Assembly: GCA_024760905.1 (NCBI GenBank)
Contig: CM045731.1
Span: forward strand, 16,255,001 to 16,319,000
Source of the DNA: Plotosus lineatus
Taxonomy: Eukaryota > Chordata > Actinopteri > Siluriformes > Plotosidae
Reading direction: 5' to 3'
DNA: 64,000 nt
Shown one piece after another: positions 33,690-46,179 of this stretch (positions are counted from its first letter, which is position 1; every line of letters begins with the position of its first letter). Position numbers and translations under genes: made by a program. The notes beneath the pieces were generated by a model. It ran no database searches, was not told where the DNA came from, and was given only the letters and a program-made list of their open reading frames with translations.

Positions 33690-34624
33690 AAAAACAACAA
33701 CAACAAGAAGAACAAAAACAGTTTGTTCTTTTTTTTTATATATTAATGAAAAATGTAAAAAAAAGAGAAAGAAATGCATTTTTGGAAAAAAAATACTGTA
33801 CATTTTTAGATGTTTGTCTAAGTCATTTAAAAATCAGCTCAACTTTTCTAAATTTACAAGATAATTAAAAAAATCGAGCTTGTGTTTTAATTATTAAACT
33901 TAATTAAAAACGTTTAAAAATACATTTTTAGGATTTATTTATATAAATTTTCAGCTCTTTTTTTCCTGAATTAATGAAAAAAATTAAACCCAAAGAATTT
34001 TGGTTTCCAGAAGGTTTCAGGAGTGAAACTCACTAGATCATCATGAGATACGGAACTATTCACACTGACTGGGACCCTGACGGCACGGTGCTGCGACCAC
34101 AGTGCACCTCCTGAGATGTGGCGAAACATCATTGAACTAAAAACTTTTTTCTTATTATTTTTTTTTTAATACAGCTTATTAATTCAGAAAGAAAAGAAGA
34201 CAGTTTTTTCTCAGGTGAATTCAGTACATGTACATGTATGTGCTTTATTATCATTTTTTTCCCCCTGACATTAATTTATCCTGTCTGAGTTTCAAAATTT
34301 TTTTTAACTCCAGCAAGGATCAAGTGTAGAATCCAACAGGAGTGTGACATTAATTTTAGTGTAAATACAACAATTTCAAGTTGGGGGTGCAGGTGTATGT
34401 GTGGTGCACGACGGGGTGATGATGAAAATGTTGAAGCAGGTTCCAGGAGAGAGTCTCACCCTGTAATCTCCAACATGTCGGAGATACGTGTCGAAGAACA
34501 TGGGTTCAATCCTCCATGCAGAATATTTGTAATCTCCTTTATATCCTGATTGGTGCAGGTAGACCTCTTTAATTTGGACCACACCTTCTAATATGGGGCG
34601 GAGCTGTTCTTTGCAAATCATTGA

Positions 34625-34676
<52 letters not shown>

Positions 34677-34756
34677 AAGATCATTTTTGTGTTATACGTT
34701 TTTTTCATCATCTAGTTTCAAGCCTGAACCTCCAAGTTGACACAATACTGTAACGA

Positions 34757-34792
<36 letters not shown>

Positions 34793-35230
34793 AAAACAGC
34801 CCAGATTTCACAATTAGTTCAAAATGTTACTAACCTCCTGGTCCTGGAGATCTACCTTCCTGAAGACCTGTGCTCCAGACATAATCATGATCATAGAACC
34901 ACCTGACCTTCTCATCTTTTTATTAGCATTAAAGATACAGTGTGTAAGATTGGTAGTATCTAGCGGCATCTAGTGGCGAGGCTCCAGATTGCATCCAACT
35001 GAAATTTAATTCCTGACTCCTCCCCTTTGAAACCTTTTTAATGATTATGAATGATGAGGGGAATGAAAACGCGCTTATGAATGATATTCTTTAATTTCTG
35101 CTCATAAATCCTTCCACACTGTACCTTTAAGACTGTTCCTGTTAGGGCACCATTAGGGGTGGAGTCTCAGGAATGTGTATCGTCAGAAGCAGGATTAGGC
35201 ACACCTGTTTTAAGGTATCTTATTGTGTAT
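33690..35230. other. No recognised gene; (TG)n at about 34627-34674 and poly(T) at 34760-34789
   Basis: AT-rich sequence with A/T homopolymers. A minus-strand frame at 34376-34711 contains a translated (CA)n run and no recognisable domain. Confidence 0.5.
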
Positions 35231-35234
35231 GTAC

Positions 35235-35490
35235 TGTACTGCAGGGATGATGATCACTCCTTGTGGCAAGTAGGTTCTAGGTTTGAACCCGAAAGTCTTT
35301 CTGTGTGTAGTCTTGTTTGTGATTTTCCTCTGGGTTCTCCAGTTTCCTCCAAAGGTCCAAACACATGCAATTTAGGTCAACTGGCTACCTCAAATTGCCC
35401 TGTTGGTGTGAATGTCTCTATGTGTTAGTAACGAAGTAGACTGCCTGTACAGGGTGTAACCCGTCTCTCACCTCAAGTTAACAGAGATTG
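35235..35490 (+). mobile_element. SINE-2 copy, decayed
   Basis: Body text CCTCTGGGTTCTCCAGTTTC and ATTGCCCTGTTGGTGTGAAT, then the tail start ACCTCAAGTTAACAGAGATT. Confidence 0.6.
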
Positions 35491-35492
35491 AT

Positions 35493-35757
35493 GGGTGCAG
35501 TGGCGGCCCAGTGGTAAGTTGTCGGCTTACTGCGCTTAAGGTCTTGGGTTTAAGCCCATTGGATATCACCAGGATGTCATTTGCTGCCCCCCAGTTCTGT
35601 GAACCGTGTCATCGTGTGCCAGCCACGTCTCTGTCTGTGGTGCTGTTAGCATGTTTCTGCAGGGCATGATGGCCTGGCGAGCCCTCGCTCAGAGTCAGCT
35701 GAGATGGACGCCAGCCTCCCCACGACTGTAATAAGAATTAAGCAGGTCAGAAAAGTA
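35493..35757 (+). mobile_element. Diverged tRNA-headed SINE with tail A
   Basis: The head reads GGGTGCAGTGGCGGCCCAGT with a B-box-like GGGTTTAAGCCC. The tail GATGGCCTGGCGAGCCCTCG then AATAAGAATTAAGCAGGTCA is the L2-like tail A. The body differs from SINE-1, so it may be a subfamily. Confidence 0.6.
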
Positions 35758-35774
35758 TGCTTATTTCAATTACA

Positions 35775-36390
35775 CCTTTCGGCTGTTCCCTTCAAGGTTC
35801 GCCACGGCGAATCATCTGCCTCCATCTCACCCTATCATCTGCATCTTCTTCTCTTACACCAACTACCTTCATGTCCTCCGTCACAACATCCATGAATCGT
35901 CTCTTTGGTCTTCCTCTGGGCCTTCTGCCTGGTAGTTCCAACCTCAGCATCCTACTACCAATATACTCACTATCCCTCCTCTGTACATGTCCAAACCATC
36001 TCAATCTAGCCTCTATCACTTTGTCCCAAAAACCTCTTACATGTGCTGTCCCTCTGATGTGCTCATTCCTGATCCTATCCATCCTCGTTACTCCCAGAGA
36101 GAACCTCAACATTTTCATCTCTGCTACCTCCAGCTCTGCCTCCTGTCTTTTCCTCAGGGCCACTGTTTCTAATCCATACAACATCGCTGGCCTCATCACC
36201 GTCTTGTACACTTTTCCTTTCATTCTTGCTGATAGCTTCATCTCACACATCACACCGGAGACTTTTCTCCAACCATTCCAACCTGTCTGCAGACGCTTCT
36301 TCACCTCTTTTCCACACTCTCCATTGCTCTGAATTGTTGAGCCTAAGTACTTAAAATCCTCCACCTTCTTTATCTCTGCTCCCTGTAAGA
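35775..36390 (-). mobile_element. LINE-A 3' fragment (RT ORF C-terminal third)
   Basis: A continuous minus-strand frame of about 190 codons: VEDFKYLGSTIQSNGECGKE-like start, KVYKTVMRPAMLYGLETVAL, then FSLGVTRMDRIRNEHIRGTA, RWFGHVQRRDSEYIG and LPGRRPRGRPKRRFMDV. This is the thumb/C-terminal region of a non-LTR reverse transcriptase. It ends with the family's GTCGCC-type 3' end near 35780. This is the longest uninterrupted LINE-A frame here besides 61320. Confidence 0.9.
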
Positions 36391-36399
36391 GGAAATTGA

Positions 36400-37170
36400 A
36401 GTATCTGGAGGAAACCTATGTACATATTTAAGGTTCTGTACATAAAAAACTCACAGATAACCACAGGGCTTGAATCCAGAACCTTCAAGTCAAATCTTCT
36501 CAATGTATTATTGTATGTTTTATTAGTTTTTTTTGTTGTTGTTTCATGGGTGTCAATATTTCATGAGCGGACTGTATTTGAAAAATCACAGAAGTCATAC
36601 CATGTGTCTATCAGTTCAGCAGATCAGGTCCACAAGTGGGATGAAACCGTCTCTATAAGAATAAGGATAAATCCCTGGATGTGTAACGTACCCTACTCTG
36701 AGTTTTACTGCTCTGAGACGTCATAGAAATACTTGTACGGAATCTTTTCAACATCCTGGAATTGCTTCCTGTTTTTTCTCTTGGTCTTCTGTGGATGTTT
36801 TTTTTTTTCCATGTATCACAGCCAGGTGAAGGAACACAACTCCTCAGAGTGACATGTGATACACGTTATACTGTAATCCGTAAGAATCTGTTCATCCAGC
36901 AGCTCGTGTTTCTTCACGTTTACGGTGCTGTGTTCAGATTTAAAAGGTTCTCCTTTGAGGGAGAATAGATTTGACTGACACATAAACTATGTAGATATCA
37001 GACGTGAGAGAGAGAGAGAGAGAGAGAGCGACAGAGAGAAAGAGCGAGAGAGAGAGATATCTCGATTACTTAAACTGTACAGTTTCAGTTAGCGCGGAAA
37101 GATTAGCGGTGCTGTTTAAATTTATTAGATTTTTATTTAATCAGGGAGGCATCATGGTGGCTCTGCACTT
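36400..37170. other. No recognised gene; (GA)n at about 37006-37056
   Basis: Unique-looking sequence ending in an (AG)n tract. No exon identified. Confidence 0.5.
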
Positions 37171-37174
37171 AAAC

Positions 37175-37650
37175 ATTATCATTCATTCATTTCCCAAACT
37201 GCTTTATTCTAATTAGGGTTGTGGGGAGGCTGGAGTCTATCTCAGCCGACTCTGGGCAGAGGCAGGGCACACCATGAACACCGCCATAACATGGCCAACA
37301 CAAATGCAACCAATTCACACTCATGCCTCAAACCTCAACAACTTGGAATGTCCAATTAGCCTACTGTGCGTCTCTTCGAATTGTCGGAGGATACTGGAGT
37401 ACCCGGAGGAAACCCATACAATCATGGGAGAACATGCAAACTCCACACACACACACACACACACACACGCACCTGGCATGAATTAGAACAGCCAAATAGT
37501 TTCATGAGCATGTTTTTTTTTTTTTGACTGTGGGAGGAAACTGGAGGAAACCCCATGCAGGCATGTGGAAACTGAGCGCAAAAACAACACAATTCAAACC
37601 TTCTTGCCATAAGGCGGATGTGCTGACCACTATGCCGCCGTGCCACCCTT
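37175..37650 (-). mobile_element. SINE-2 copies, overlapping or rearranged
   Basis: Tail at left (TTCTAATTAGGGTTGTGGGG). The body text for the drawn-out GGAGGAAACC segment appears twice (about 37385-37425 and 37530-37560), and a head remnant GGCACGGCGGCATAGTGG lies at right on the minus strand. A duplication or nested insertion best explains the doubled body. Confidence 0.6.
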
Positions 37651-37850
37651 AGATAATCCAGTTCATGACAAATGATGTTATTGTTGCATAAAGTGTGTAA
37701 CACCGTGATGTTAAAGCTTTGGCGCCGCTTTGCATCTCATTATGAAGCCTTATTATAACGTTTTAATTCTTACAGTCGTCTGGGAGAAATTCATGACTTC
37801 ATTTGTTTGCGTCTATGCTGTGTCATTCTGTGTCATATTTTGTAGAATAC

Positions 37851-37949
37851 ATAATAATAATAATAATAATAATAATAATGTATGTTTATGAATGATACCA
37901 TAGACTGTGTGACGTTCAGAGAGACAACTGTTTATATATTATCTGAAAG

Positions 37950-37992
<43 letters not shown>
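37851..37992. repeat. (AAT)n and (TG)n microsatellites
   Basis: (AAT)n at about 37850-37879 and (TG)n at 37951-37989. Confidence 0.9.
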
Positions 37993-38309
37993 AATTTTTG
38001 GAGGCTGCGAAATGGACCATTCATTCTGGTGCTAAAAAATTACTGTATGTAATAACTTTAATAATTTTATCCATATTAGTTTACAGCGGTATTTTCCCCT
38101 TTATTGATTTTTACAGTACGGATTCAGTGTTGTGAAATATTGTGATCACAGACAGGCTGTGTTCCGTCTGTCTGTTTGTGGGATGGAATACGGAATACAA
38201 AAAACTACAGAAGCAAGTGAATAAAACATTAATGAGAACTTAATATCGTCTCTGGTACTAATTTATCCTTGAATAAAATACCTAGTCATTTGTAATCATT
38301 CATTAATTT

Positions 38310-38419
38310 ATTCATTCTCTAAGAAGCTTAATCCTAATTAGGGTCACAGGAAGGATGGCCTCCATCTCAGCCAACTCTGACAGAAGACGGGGACCAGCTC
38401 ACCATGCCATTGCAAGGCC

Positions 38420-38504
<85 letters not shown>

Positions 38505-38523
38505 CAACAACAACACACACACA
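38310..38523 (-). mobile_element. SINE tail fragment joined to a 100-bp (CA)n tract
   Basis: AGAAGCTTAATCCTAATTAG starts an L2-like tail in reverse. A (CA)n tract (38420-38523) with short CAA interruptions follows, then (CTAC)n to 38545. Confidence 0.6.
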
Positions 38524-38558
38524 TACACCTACCTACCTACCTACCGACCCACCTAGGG

Positions 38559-39124
38559 CAGTGCTTAGGGGTGAGATGCCGGGGGGAGCGTGTATGACCC
38601 TGGGGAACATGCTGTTGTGGAATAGTGTACAAGAATTAAGTGTAATTGCACCACCACTTCACTAGTTGGCAGTAGCGCTCTAATTGTCGCACTATGGTGT
38701 AGCGGTTTTTCACAAGAGCAAACAATATGAAGCGCAGTAAACAACCCCTGAAGATACAACACAGAAACATTTCTAACAGGAATGAAGACAAAGGTGGAGA
38801 GAGACGGAGATATTGAGACATAGATAAGTTGACTGAGTTTAAATAATTATGTATTTGTTTTTATTTCAGGCACATTGGTGCTTTAAATCTTTTCTATTAC
38901 AGATTAAAAAAACAATGTTCATGAAGTTTTTCTTTATTGTAAGTTGAACTATATTTCTTTCTTTTTGTTTATAATTTTGATAAAGATACAATGTTATGCA
39001 GAGGTGTACTAATAACAATTTTATAGACAAATAATACTATTTGTAGTCGCTCGTGGGGTGGTGGTGGTGAAATGTTTTTTTTTTTCCTAGAGGGGGCGCC
39101 ACGGAAAGTAATTGAGAAGCACTG
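38559..39124 (+). mobile_element. hAT-C MITE copy 1
   Basis: Near-identical in layout to 58170-58703: GGAGCGTGTATGACCCTGGG, CTAGTTGGCAGTAGCGCTCT, CAACCCCTGAAGATACAACA, TAACAATTTTATAGACAAAT, ending TTGAGAAGCACTG. The inverted terminus is CAGTGCTTCTCAA. No coding capacity. Confidence 0.8.
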
Positions 39125-39300
39125 ACAACCAATTAGCCTGCTGTGTAATTTTGGACTGTAGGAGGAAACCAAAATACCCAGAGAAAAACCCACACAATCA
39201 CAGCGAGAACATACAATACCACACATCAATACGCTTAGGTATCAAACCCAAGACTGCTGTGAAGCGGACATGCTAACCACTGCACCACCGTGCGACATTT
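39115..39300 (-). mobile_element. SINE-2 fragment
   Basis: Body text ATTTTGGACTGTAGGAGGAA and head remnant TGGTGCAGTGGTTAGCATG on the minus strand. It abuts hAT-C. Confidence 0.7.
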
Positions 39301-39304
39301 CTTC

Positions 39305-39980
39305 AGGTTCTCTCAGCCTGGTACACCATGAACAGATCTGAAACTGGAGGAACCCCCCCCTCCCCCCCTCTCTGTCACTCTCATTCTGTGTTTGTTGAGG
39401 TACATATGCTACTTCTGAGATACCAGTGATTCTGATCCTTCTGCTCTCCTAACCTTCTGGTCTGTCCTTAGAAGCCCCTCGCTCCTGCTAATGATGAATC
39501 ATATGGACCTAAATATACACTCTGAAACTGTGAAGATGGCTTTACACTGCTGGTGATATAAACTCTAACTAAAATGACTTAGGACTACAATTCCCATTAC
39601 AGTTATATGATAACCAACTAGACTTCATGTTAAACTACAGTTTAAAGTTCCTTCTTCATGTTTTTTTCCTGGTTTGACCCACATAAAGATGAGTTACATC
39701 CCTTTTAGATCTGGTTCCTTTCAAGGCTTTTGCAGTAAGGTCAGGTGAGCTCCACACAGGGCAGTTGAGCACAAGCACGGTATGGTTAATGGCGTATTTT
39801 CTTTTTTAACTTATTCAGGGTTTTAATATATATTACACAGAGACAGAAGGCAAACAAACTAAAATATGATTCTTATGTTTTTTTTTAATTTTTATTCGGA
39901 AGCACGATAAAGTTTTACTGGTCAGTCATAGTGAAAAAAGGAGCTGAGTCAAGAGGTTACGCTGTCAGTTTACCGATCAA
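39305..39980. other. No recognised feature
   Basis: Unique-looking sequence without repeat or exon signature. Confidence 0.45.
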
Positions 39981-39984
39981 TCTA

Positions 39985-40330
39985 TGTTCCAACTTTCAAC
40001 TATGGTCTGGAGCTTTGGGTAGTGACCAAAAGCACAAGATCACGGATACCAGCTGCTGAAACGAGCTTCCTTCGCAGGGTGGTGGGGCTCTCCCTTAGAA
40101 GGGTGAGAAGCTCAGCCATCGGGGAGGAGCTTAGAGTTGAACCGCTGCTCATTCGTGTTGAGAGGAGCCACTTGAGGTGGTTTGGCCACCTGGTTAGAAC
40201 GCCTCCCGTAAACCTAGCTGGTGTGTTGTTTCGGCATGTCCGACCAGGAAGAGACTCCGGGGTTGACCCTGCTGGAGGGACTATGTCTCCACGCGACCAG
40301 ACGCTGGATCAAGCTGAAGATGATGATGAT
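39985..40330 (+). mobile_element. LINE-C fragment (RT ORF C-terminus)
   Basis: A plus-strand frame with MTKSTRSRIPAAETSFLRRV, then VGLSLRRVRSSAIGEELRVE and RWFGHLVRTPP, a common fish non-LTR retrotransposon C-terminus. It is broken by a frameshift after PPVNLAG and truncated at both ends. It ends by a (GAT)n run at 40319-40341. Confidence 0.8.
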
Positions 40331-40384
40331 GATGATGATGAACATGAAGTTACCATTGACGTCACCTGCTCCAAGTGACAGTGA

Positions 40385-40937
40385 TGAACAGTGAGTGTCC
40401 GTCATTTTGCTTCAAGCATTTATCCACTCAGTATAATGTTTTATTTTAAGATAATGGACTCATTCAGGTTGTTCTGTTCCGGTGTGGTGTATATAGTAAT
40501 AGAAAGCATGTATCTGATCCATTACCCATAAATAAAATAAGCCTTTATTTCGGTTATGTACATTTTCTTTCCTGCTTTCAAGACAGAAAGCTCCACTAAA
40601 AGTTTTACATTTGTTTGCTACTAATGAAAAGGCTTGAAAGGACGACCTCAGAGACATTCGCCGACCTGATGAAAATGCACTCAGGCTCAACCCAGTAAAT
40701 TACCAGGACCGCTGAAAATCAATATTCTGATGGAATTCTTTAAAAATTGCATGTAAAGAAAATGTGTATTGAAAAAAAGGCACTTTATACTCACTGCCCA
40801 AGGATACTCTACAGCTGATCTCCAGACTCGCCTCATTATTACAGCGATTCGGTGTGGATCCTCAAAGCTTTCTGAGCAGCAGTGATGATACTCACGCAGC
40901 TTAGTGGAGTCTGATTTACCTCACACAGGAGCAATAA

Positions 40938-40971
<34 letters not shown>

Positions 40972-41220
40972 GTGTCACCTCTAGCACGCTTGAAACACAT
41001 GAAGGACCACCTCAAGCCAAAACAAAAGTCGAGGGTGAGAAGGAGCGAACAAATACTGGTATAGCTGGAGCTTTAATGCATGTCAGGAATACATAATAAA
41101 TCCCTGCAGGGTCTGGACAAAATACACAAACTGAGGATGTATGAGAGGAGAGACAATAAAACATAAAAGAAAACTCGTTTACCTGCAGTAGATCATTTCA
41201 AAACCCCACCTCTTTGAGGT
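40385..41220. other. No recognised gene; poly(A) tract at 40939-40969
   Basis: Unique-looking sequence apart from a homopolymer of about 30 A. Confidence 0.45.
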
Positions 41221-41227
41221 ATTACTG

Positions 41228-41583
41228 GCAGTAGTGGCCTGGTGGTAAAGGTGCTGCTGGATCGATGATCCTAAGGTTGGGGGTTCGAGTCCCACTCGCC
41301 ACAAGGTTGTCATTGCCCCCCCCCCCCCAGTGTGGCGAACTGGGTTATCAAAGGCCGGCCATGTCTCTCACTGTTTATGGTGAGAGGTTCATGTATAAGA
41401 ACCATTGCTGACTTTTGGCAAAAGTAGCTACATAACCGTCAGCGTGTTTCTGCACATCGCGAAAGGGTTGTGTCAGGAAGGGCATCCGGCGTAAAAACCT
41501 ATTCCAAATCAAATATGCGAATCAGATGATTTGCTGTGGCGCCCCCGGAGAAAAAGGGAACAGCCGAAAGGAGAAGAAGAAGA
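41228..41583 (+). mobile_element. SINE-1 copy, full length, tail B
   Basis: Head GGCAGTAGTGGCCTGGTGG, B-box GGTTCGAGTCC, shared body, then tail B: GGGTTGTGTCAGGAAGGGCA, GATGATTTGCTGTGGCGCCC, GAACAGCCGAAAGG and a terminal (GAA)n. It shows the full 3' end shared with LINE-A. Confidence 0.9.
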
Positions 41584-41689
41584 TCTCTTGGAGGTATTAA
41601 CCTGACCAGAGCTTTACTACAGCATGGGATTGTTATGTGGTGGTAAGTGTTGAGTGAAGATCATTTCATTGGCTGATTGACTTCATTCA

Positions 41690-41811
41690 TGCATTTTCTG
41701 AAATGCTTACCCCTTTATTCTGGTTTCGAGGAAGCTGGGGCCTATCTTAGCCGACTCAGGGTGAAGACGGACTACACCCTGAACAGCATACCTGAACACC
41801 ATTGCCTGCCC

Positions 41812-41856
<45 letters not shown>
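41690..41856 (-). mobile_element. SINE tail fragment with (CA)n
   Basis: TTCATGCATTTTCTGAAATG, AGCCGACTCAGGGTGAAGAC, and a (CA)n run at 41813-41854. Decayed. Confidence 0.5.
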
Positions 41857-41857
<1 letters not shown>

Positions 41858-42084
41858 GCGAACAACAATGCCATTGTGCAGCCCTTCTGATCTATCAGCA
41901 GTTTATAAAATGTAAAAAAAAAAATTGCTCATAAGAAAACTCACTGAAAGGCAAAACAGACAGACAAAAATTTGGAGTGTGTAATCTTGCTGAATAGCGG
42001 GGTGTCCTATAAAACGTCTGATCTTCCTCTTTCATTCATTCTGCACAAATTGATCCCTTTAAATTTAGAAATATCAAAACTAAT

Positions 42085-42102
42085 AGACACACACACACAC
42101 AC

Positions 42103-42156
<54 letters not shown>
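42085..42156. repeat. (CA)n microsatellite
   Basis: About 35 CA units with one CG interruption. Confidence 0.92.
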
Positions 42157-42158
<2 letters not shown>

Positions 42159-42297
42159 ATCAACAGTTCAGCAACTGATCCATGCTGTTCGTGTTTGGCG
42201 GTACGATTTTCCCATTTTCATTACATCAAAAATTGAAAGCATCAAAGCAGACTAATTGAAATCCCGTATCTTTTTGATTTCCTGATTATCAGTTCAT

Positions 42298-42615
42298 CAG
42301 TTCATTTTCTGTAGCCGCTTAATCCTAATTAGGGTCACTGGGAGGCTGGTGCCCATCCCAGCTGACTCAGGGCGAGGGCAGAGTACACCCTGGACAGCTC
42401 GCCAGGCCATCGCAGGAACAGAAACACGCTGACGGCTTTGCAGCTACTCTTGTCGAAAGTCAGCAATGGTTCTTTTACATAAACCTCACACCATAGACAG
42501 TGAGAGACATGGCCGGCCTTCGATAACCCAATTATCTGCACTGGGGGGGCAGTGAATCCCCAACCTTAGGCTCAGCGATCCAGCAGCACCTATACCACTA
42601 GGCCACCACTGCCCA
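42298..42615 (-). mobile_element. SINE-1 copy, tail A
   Basis: Tail A at left (CGCTTAATCCTAATTAGGGT), body, and head at right (minus-strand GGGCAGTGGTGGCCTAGTGG). The B-box region is partly deleted. Confidence 0.88.
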
Positions 42616-42619
42616 TTTC

Positions 42620-43455
42620 CTGATTATATTTCATTTAATTTAGTAAGTTACTGTTTCTTTTACCAGTATACCTCAAGGGGGCGCCCTGTGACTGTCTCAC
42701 ACAGAAAGCTTTCCTCCAAATGATAGTTTTGTCTGGCTGGTGTGTTTTTTGTTGTTGTTTTTTGTTTGTTCTTTTGATGGCTGATATTATATAGCAATAA
42801 TTATTCACCACATGTGATGTTTACAGTTTGATTTTTTTTTTTTAATTTTCAATGATTCCGATCATTGGATTTTTACTCGACACTTGAAAAAAAAATTCCA
42901 TCAATCCAAGCACTGTAGGCAGGACATCAGAACCGACAACAGACTCGTTAGTTTGTTGTATTCACTCTGGGGCTGGACACTAATTTATTGATTGTTGTTT
43001 ACTGTGTAATCAGCGATGTGAGTGCAGGCATCAGCCTGATGTCCATATTGATTATTTAAAAAAGACATTCCGCATGTTAATCAACCACTAATGCACCGGG
43101 TGTACATTTAGGAATATTTGTTTTACAAATTCTGGTGCTGTCATTACTAAGAGTGGAGACATGACGCCAATTCCCAATGAGGAGTTAATTAGGGCCTGGC
43201 AACATAAGGAACCGGGACTTAGGCACAAACCAAAATAAGGTAACTAAACAAATCCTGCGAACAAAGTAAAACATACACGAAGCAAAAAAAAAAAAAAAAC
43301 CCAAAAAACAAAACAACAACAACAATCCCCTGGAAAATACATTCATTACTTCATGACCCACTTTATCCAATTATGCTTGTGGCAAACCTGGAGCCTATAT
43401 CATCTGACTCTGGGAAAAGGTCACCAGTCCATTGCAGGGCCAACACACAACTGTC
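42620..43455. other. No recognised gene
   Basis: AT-rich sequence with short homopolymers (A run about 43284-43299). Near 43360-43450 a SINE tail remnant may precede the next SINE-1 copy. Confidence 0.45.
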
Positions 43456-43461
43456 TGTCTT

Positions 43462-43800
43462 CCTTTCGGCTTTTTCCCTTTTACTCGGGAGTCGCCACAG
43501 CGAATCATGTGATTTGCACATTTGATTTAGCAGAGGTTTTACGTCGGATGCCGTTCCTGTCACAACCCTTTTAGCAAGGGACAGAAACACGCTGACGACT
43601 TTGCAGCTACTCTTTACGAAAGTCAGCAATGGTTCTTTTACATGCCTCTCACCATAGACAGTAACAGACATGGCCTGCCTTTGATAACCCAGTTAACCGC
43701 ACTGGGGGGGACAGTGACAACCTTGTGGAGAGTGGGACTAGAACCCCCAACCTTTGGATCAGCGATCCAGCGCCCTATACCACTAGACCACCACTGCCCC
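43462..43800 (-). mobile_element. SINE-1 copy, full length, tail B
   Basis: Left end TTCCTTTCGGCTTTTTCCCT then GTCGCCACAGCGAATCATG; right end CACTAGACCACCACTGCCCC. The most complete minus-strand tail B copy. Confidence 0.92.
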
Positions 43801-44061
43801 TAGGGCCAACACACAACAATTGACGATTATTCATAATTCCAAACTAAAGGCCCCCAATGGTGGAATCGCACCAGCCGCGACATTACCGTTACGAACACTT
43901 AGAGCCTTTTTGCTGACCTTTAACTTGACCTACAATGACCTTTGCTTTAACTTTTTTCGGCATTTGGTTTGAAATCGCAACCCTGTTTGAATCCTGTTGT
44001 AAAAGTTTGATGGTCATTTGATGGATATTTTAATTTTAGGATATACAGTAGTTGTGTGTAG

Positions 44062-44064
<3 letters not shown>

Positions 44065-44119
<55 letters not shown>
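44065..44119. repeat. (CA)n microsatellite
   Basis: About 27 CA units. Confidence 0.93.
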
Positions 44120-44122
<3 letters not shown>

Positions 44123-44479
44123 AATCAAATGCACAACCTGCATGTATTTATATAGCAAAAATAATACCAGTTTTGCTAACATAGCTGGTAATATGCACAT
44201 CTTTTCACTGTAGGAGAAAACCAGAGTACCCTGATGAAACCCACACTTGCACAGGGATAAACTTCATGCCGTAAATACAAAGGAATGTCGCTCCACGAGT
44301 TTGCTGATGCTGAAGGAGCCCTAATATCCACTTCCTGAATACGCCAACAAAACGCGCGCCAAGTGTGTGCTAAGCATTTCCGATTTTTTTCTGATGTGAT
44401 ATCATGGTGCTGGTACACCCTCCCACTCCCACTTGAGACGTGATATCTCTCCATCCCATGCTGATAAAATGGCTTTAAG

Positions 44480-45400
44480 GATTTCTGGAATCTGGACATG
44501 TGAACGTCACCTTAGGACATTAGTGCAGCTCCATCTGACGTCCTGCTCCTGGTGAAGCTCTTTCATCGTTACGGGCCCCGCGCAGTAGTCTCTCCTCCCA
44601 CATTAGTTTGTGTTTCATGTAAAATGCTTCTGGAAATGTTTTAAATGAGGAGAGCAGACGGAGACAGTGAAAGGGGAAGTTGCTTATCGGCTTTAACAGA
44701 CGGAGAACGAAATGGGGAAATACATCGTCTCCTCCCAGCAGCCTTCTTCATTCTCATGCTCCTGTTTGAGCAATAATCATTTATAATTGTATCCCAACAG
44801 ACAGTAACAATGACATTTCTCTTGCCTTAGGTTATAGTATGCCTTTTCCTATGTCACCCACACTGGGATTTATAGTATATATTATTGATTTGATTATTTC
44901 ATGCAATATGCTTGCATTTAAGTAAACCGGCTCCGAGGACTGTTTAATCATTGAAACAATTGCGGAAGACATTACATACTAGGAAATTACTGACACCCTG
45001 AGTCTCAATAATATACTATATAGTAATAAAAATAAAGAAAAGAAGAAAACTAGAAGGCAACTCATAGAGGGTGGGATATTTCCACCAGTCACAGATAGAT
45101 TATTATAACTTTGCACAGTTTTAATGAAATGTCTCCCCCTGTGGGCATCAAATTTTATCCCATATTAAAGAGAGATTTTTCAGGATGATCCCATGCATGG
45201 ACAACCTCTATTTTCTTTTTTGTATGGCTCTTCCGAAACCCATAACACACTACTCCAACAAATAATAAAGAAAAGGTACAATACATTTTGTGCAATATTG
45301 CTATTAGACAAACTCCTCTAATAATATTTCAGAAATCTCTGGATCAGCTTGTGATCCAGATGTACTCCATAATTTAATGGTTTATACTAGGCTCATACCT
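44480..45400. other. No recognised gene
   Basis: Unique-looking sequence. Its lack of repeat text makes 44500-44780 one of the few candidate single-copy stretches downstream of scml4. Confidence 0.45.
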
Positions 45401-45402
45401 GT

Positions 45403-45735
45403 TCAGTGGTGGCCTGATATTAAAGGTGCTGGATCACTGATCCTAAGGTTGGGGGTTCAAGCCCCACTCCCAACGGGTTGTCCCTATCCCCCCAGTGCAG
45501 CTAACTGGGTTATCAAAGGCTGGCCATGTCTCTCACTGTTCATGGTGAGAGGTCCATGTAAAAGAACCATTCCTGACTTTCGACAAGAGCAGCCGTCAGC
45601 ATGTTTCTGCCCTGCAATTACCTGGCGAGCTGTCCAGGTTGTACTCTGCCCTTGCCCAGAGTTGGCTGGGATTGGAACCAGCCCCCGCTGCGACCCTAAC
45701 TAGGATTAAGCGGTTACATAAAATTAATGAATGAC
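45403..45735 (+). mobile_element. SINE-1 copy, tail A
   Basis: Head TTCAGTGGTGGCCTGATATT, B-box region GGTTCAAGCCC, body, tail ACCCTAACTAGGATTAAGCG. Confidence 0.88.
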
Positions 45736-46073
45736 TCTGCCCCTACCAAGTTGAAATTAAAATCGGCACTCTTTACTGTCAGTTTTATAGAATCTTGCTA
45801 ACTAACAAAACCTTCATTAACGTTATGATCCGGATAACTTTAAAAAATGCTACAAGTTCTTGTCAGGCTCTCACCACATTTTTTTAAAATCAGTTTAGTA
45901 TTTTTAGCATAATTTTGCTAACAGACGAGCAATCAAACAGACAGACAGTGGTGAATTCATAACTTACCCAATCAGGCAATAGCGGTAAAAACATTTCTTT
46001 TGTTTTGCGCCCTTATCGATTTTTGCCCAGATAGTCGCTGAGATTGAACCCATTTGTTGTAATCATGATTACA

Positions 46074-46075
<2 letters not shown>

Positions 46076-46141
<66 letters not shown>
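46076..46141. repeat. (CA)n microsatellite
   Basis: About 32 CA units directly left of an L2-like LINE fragment. Confidence 0.93.
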
Positions 46142-46179
46142 ATTTGATTTCTAAAGCCGGGGTTCACCAATGTCTCATG

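Noticed and set aside
34376..34711. 111-codon minus-strand frame
   Set aside because: Contains translated (CA)n and no domain.
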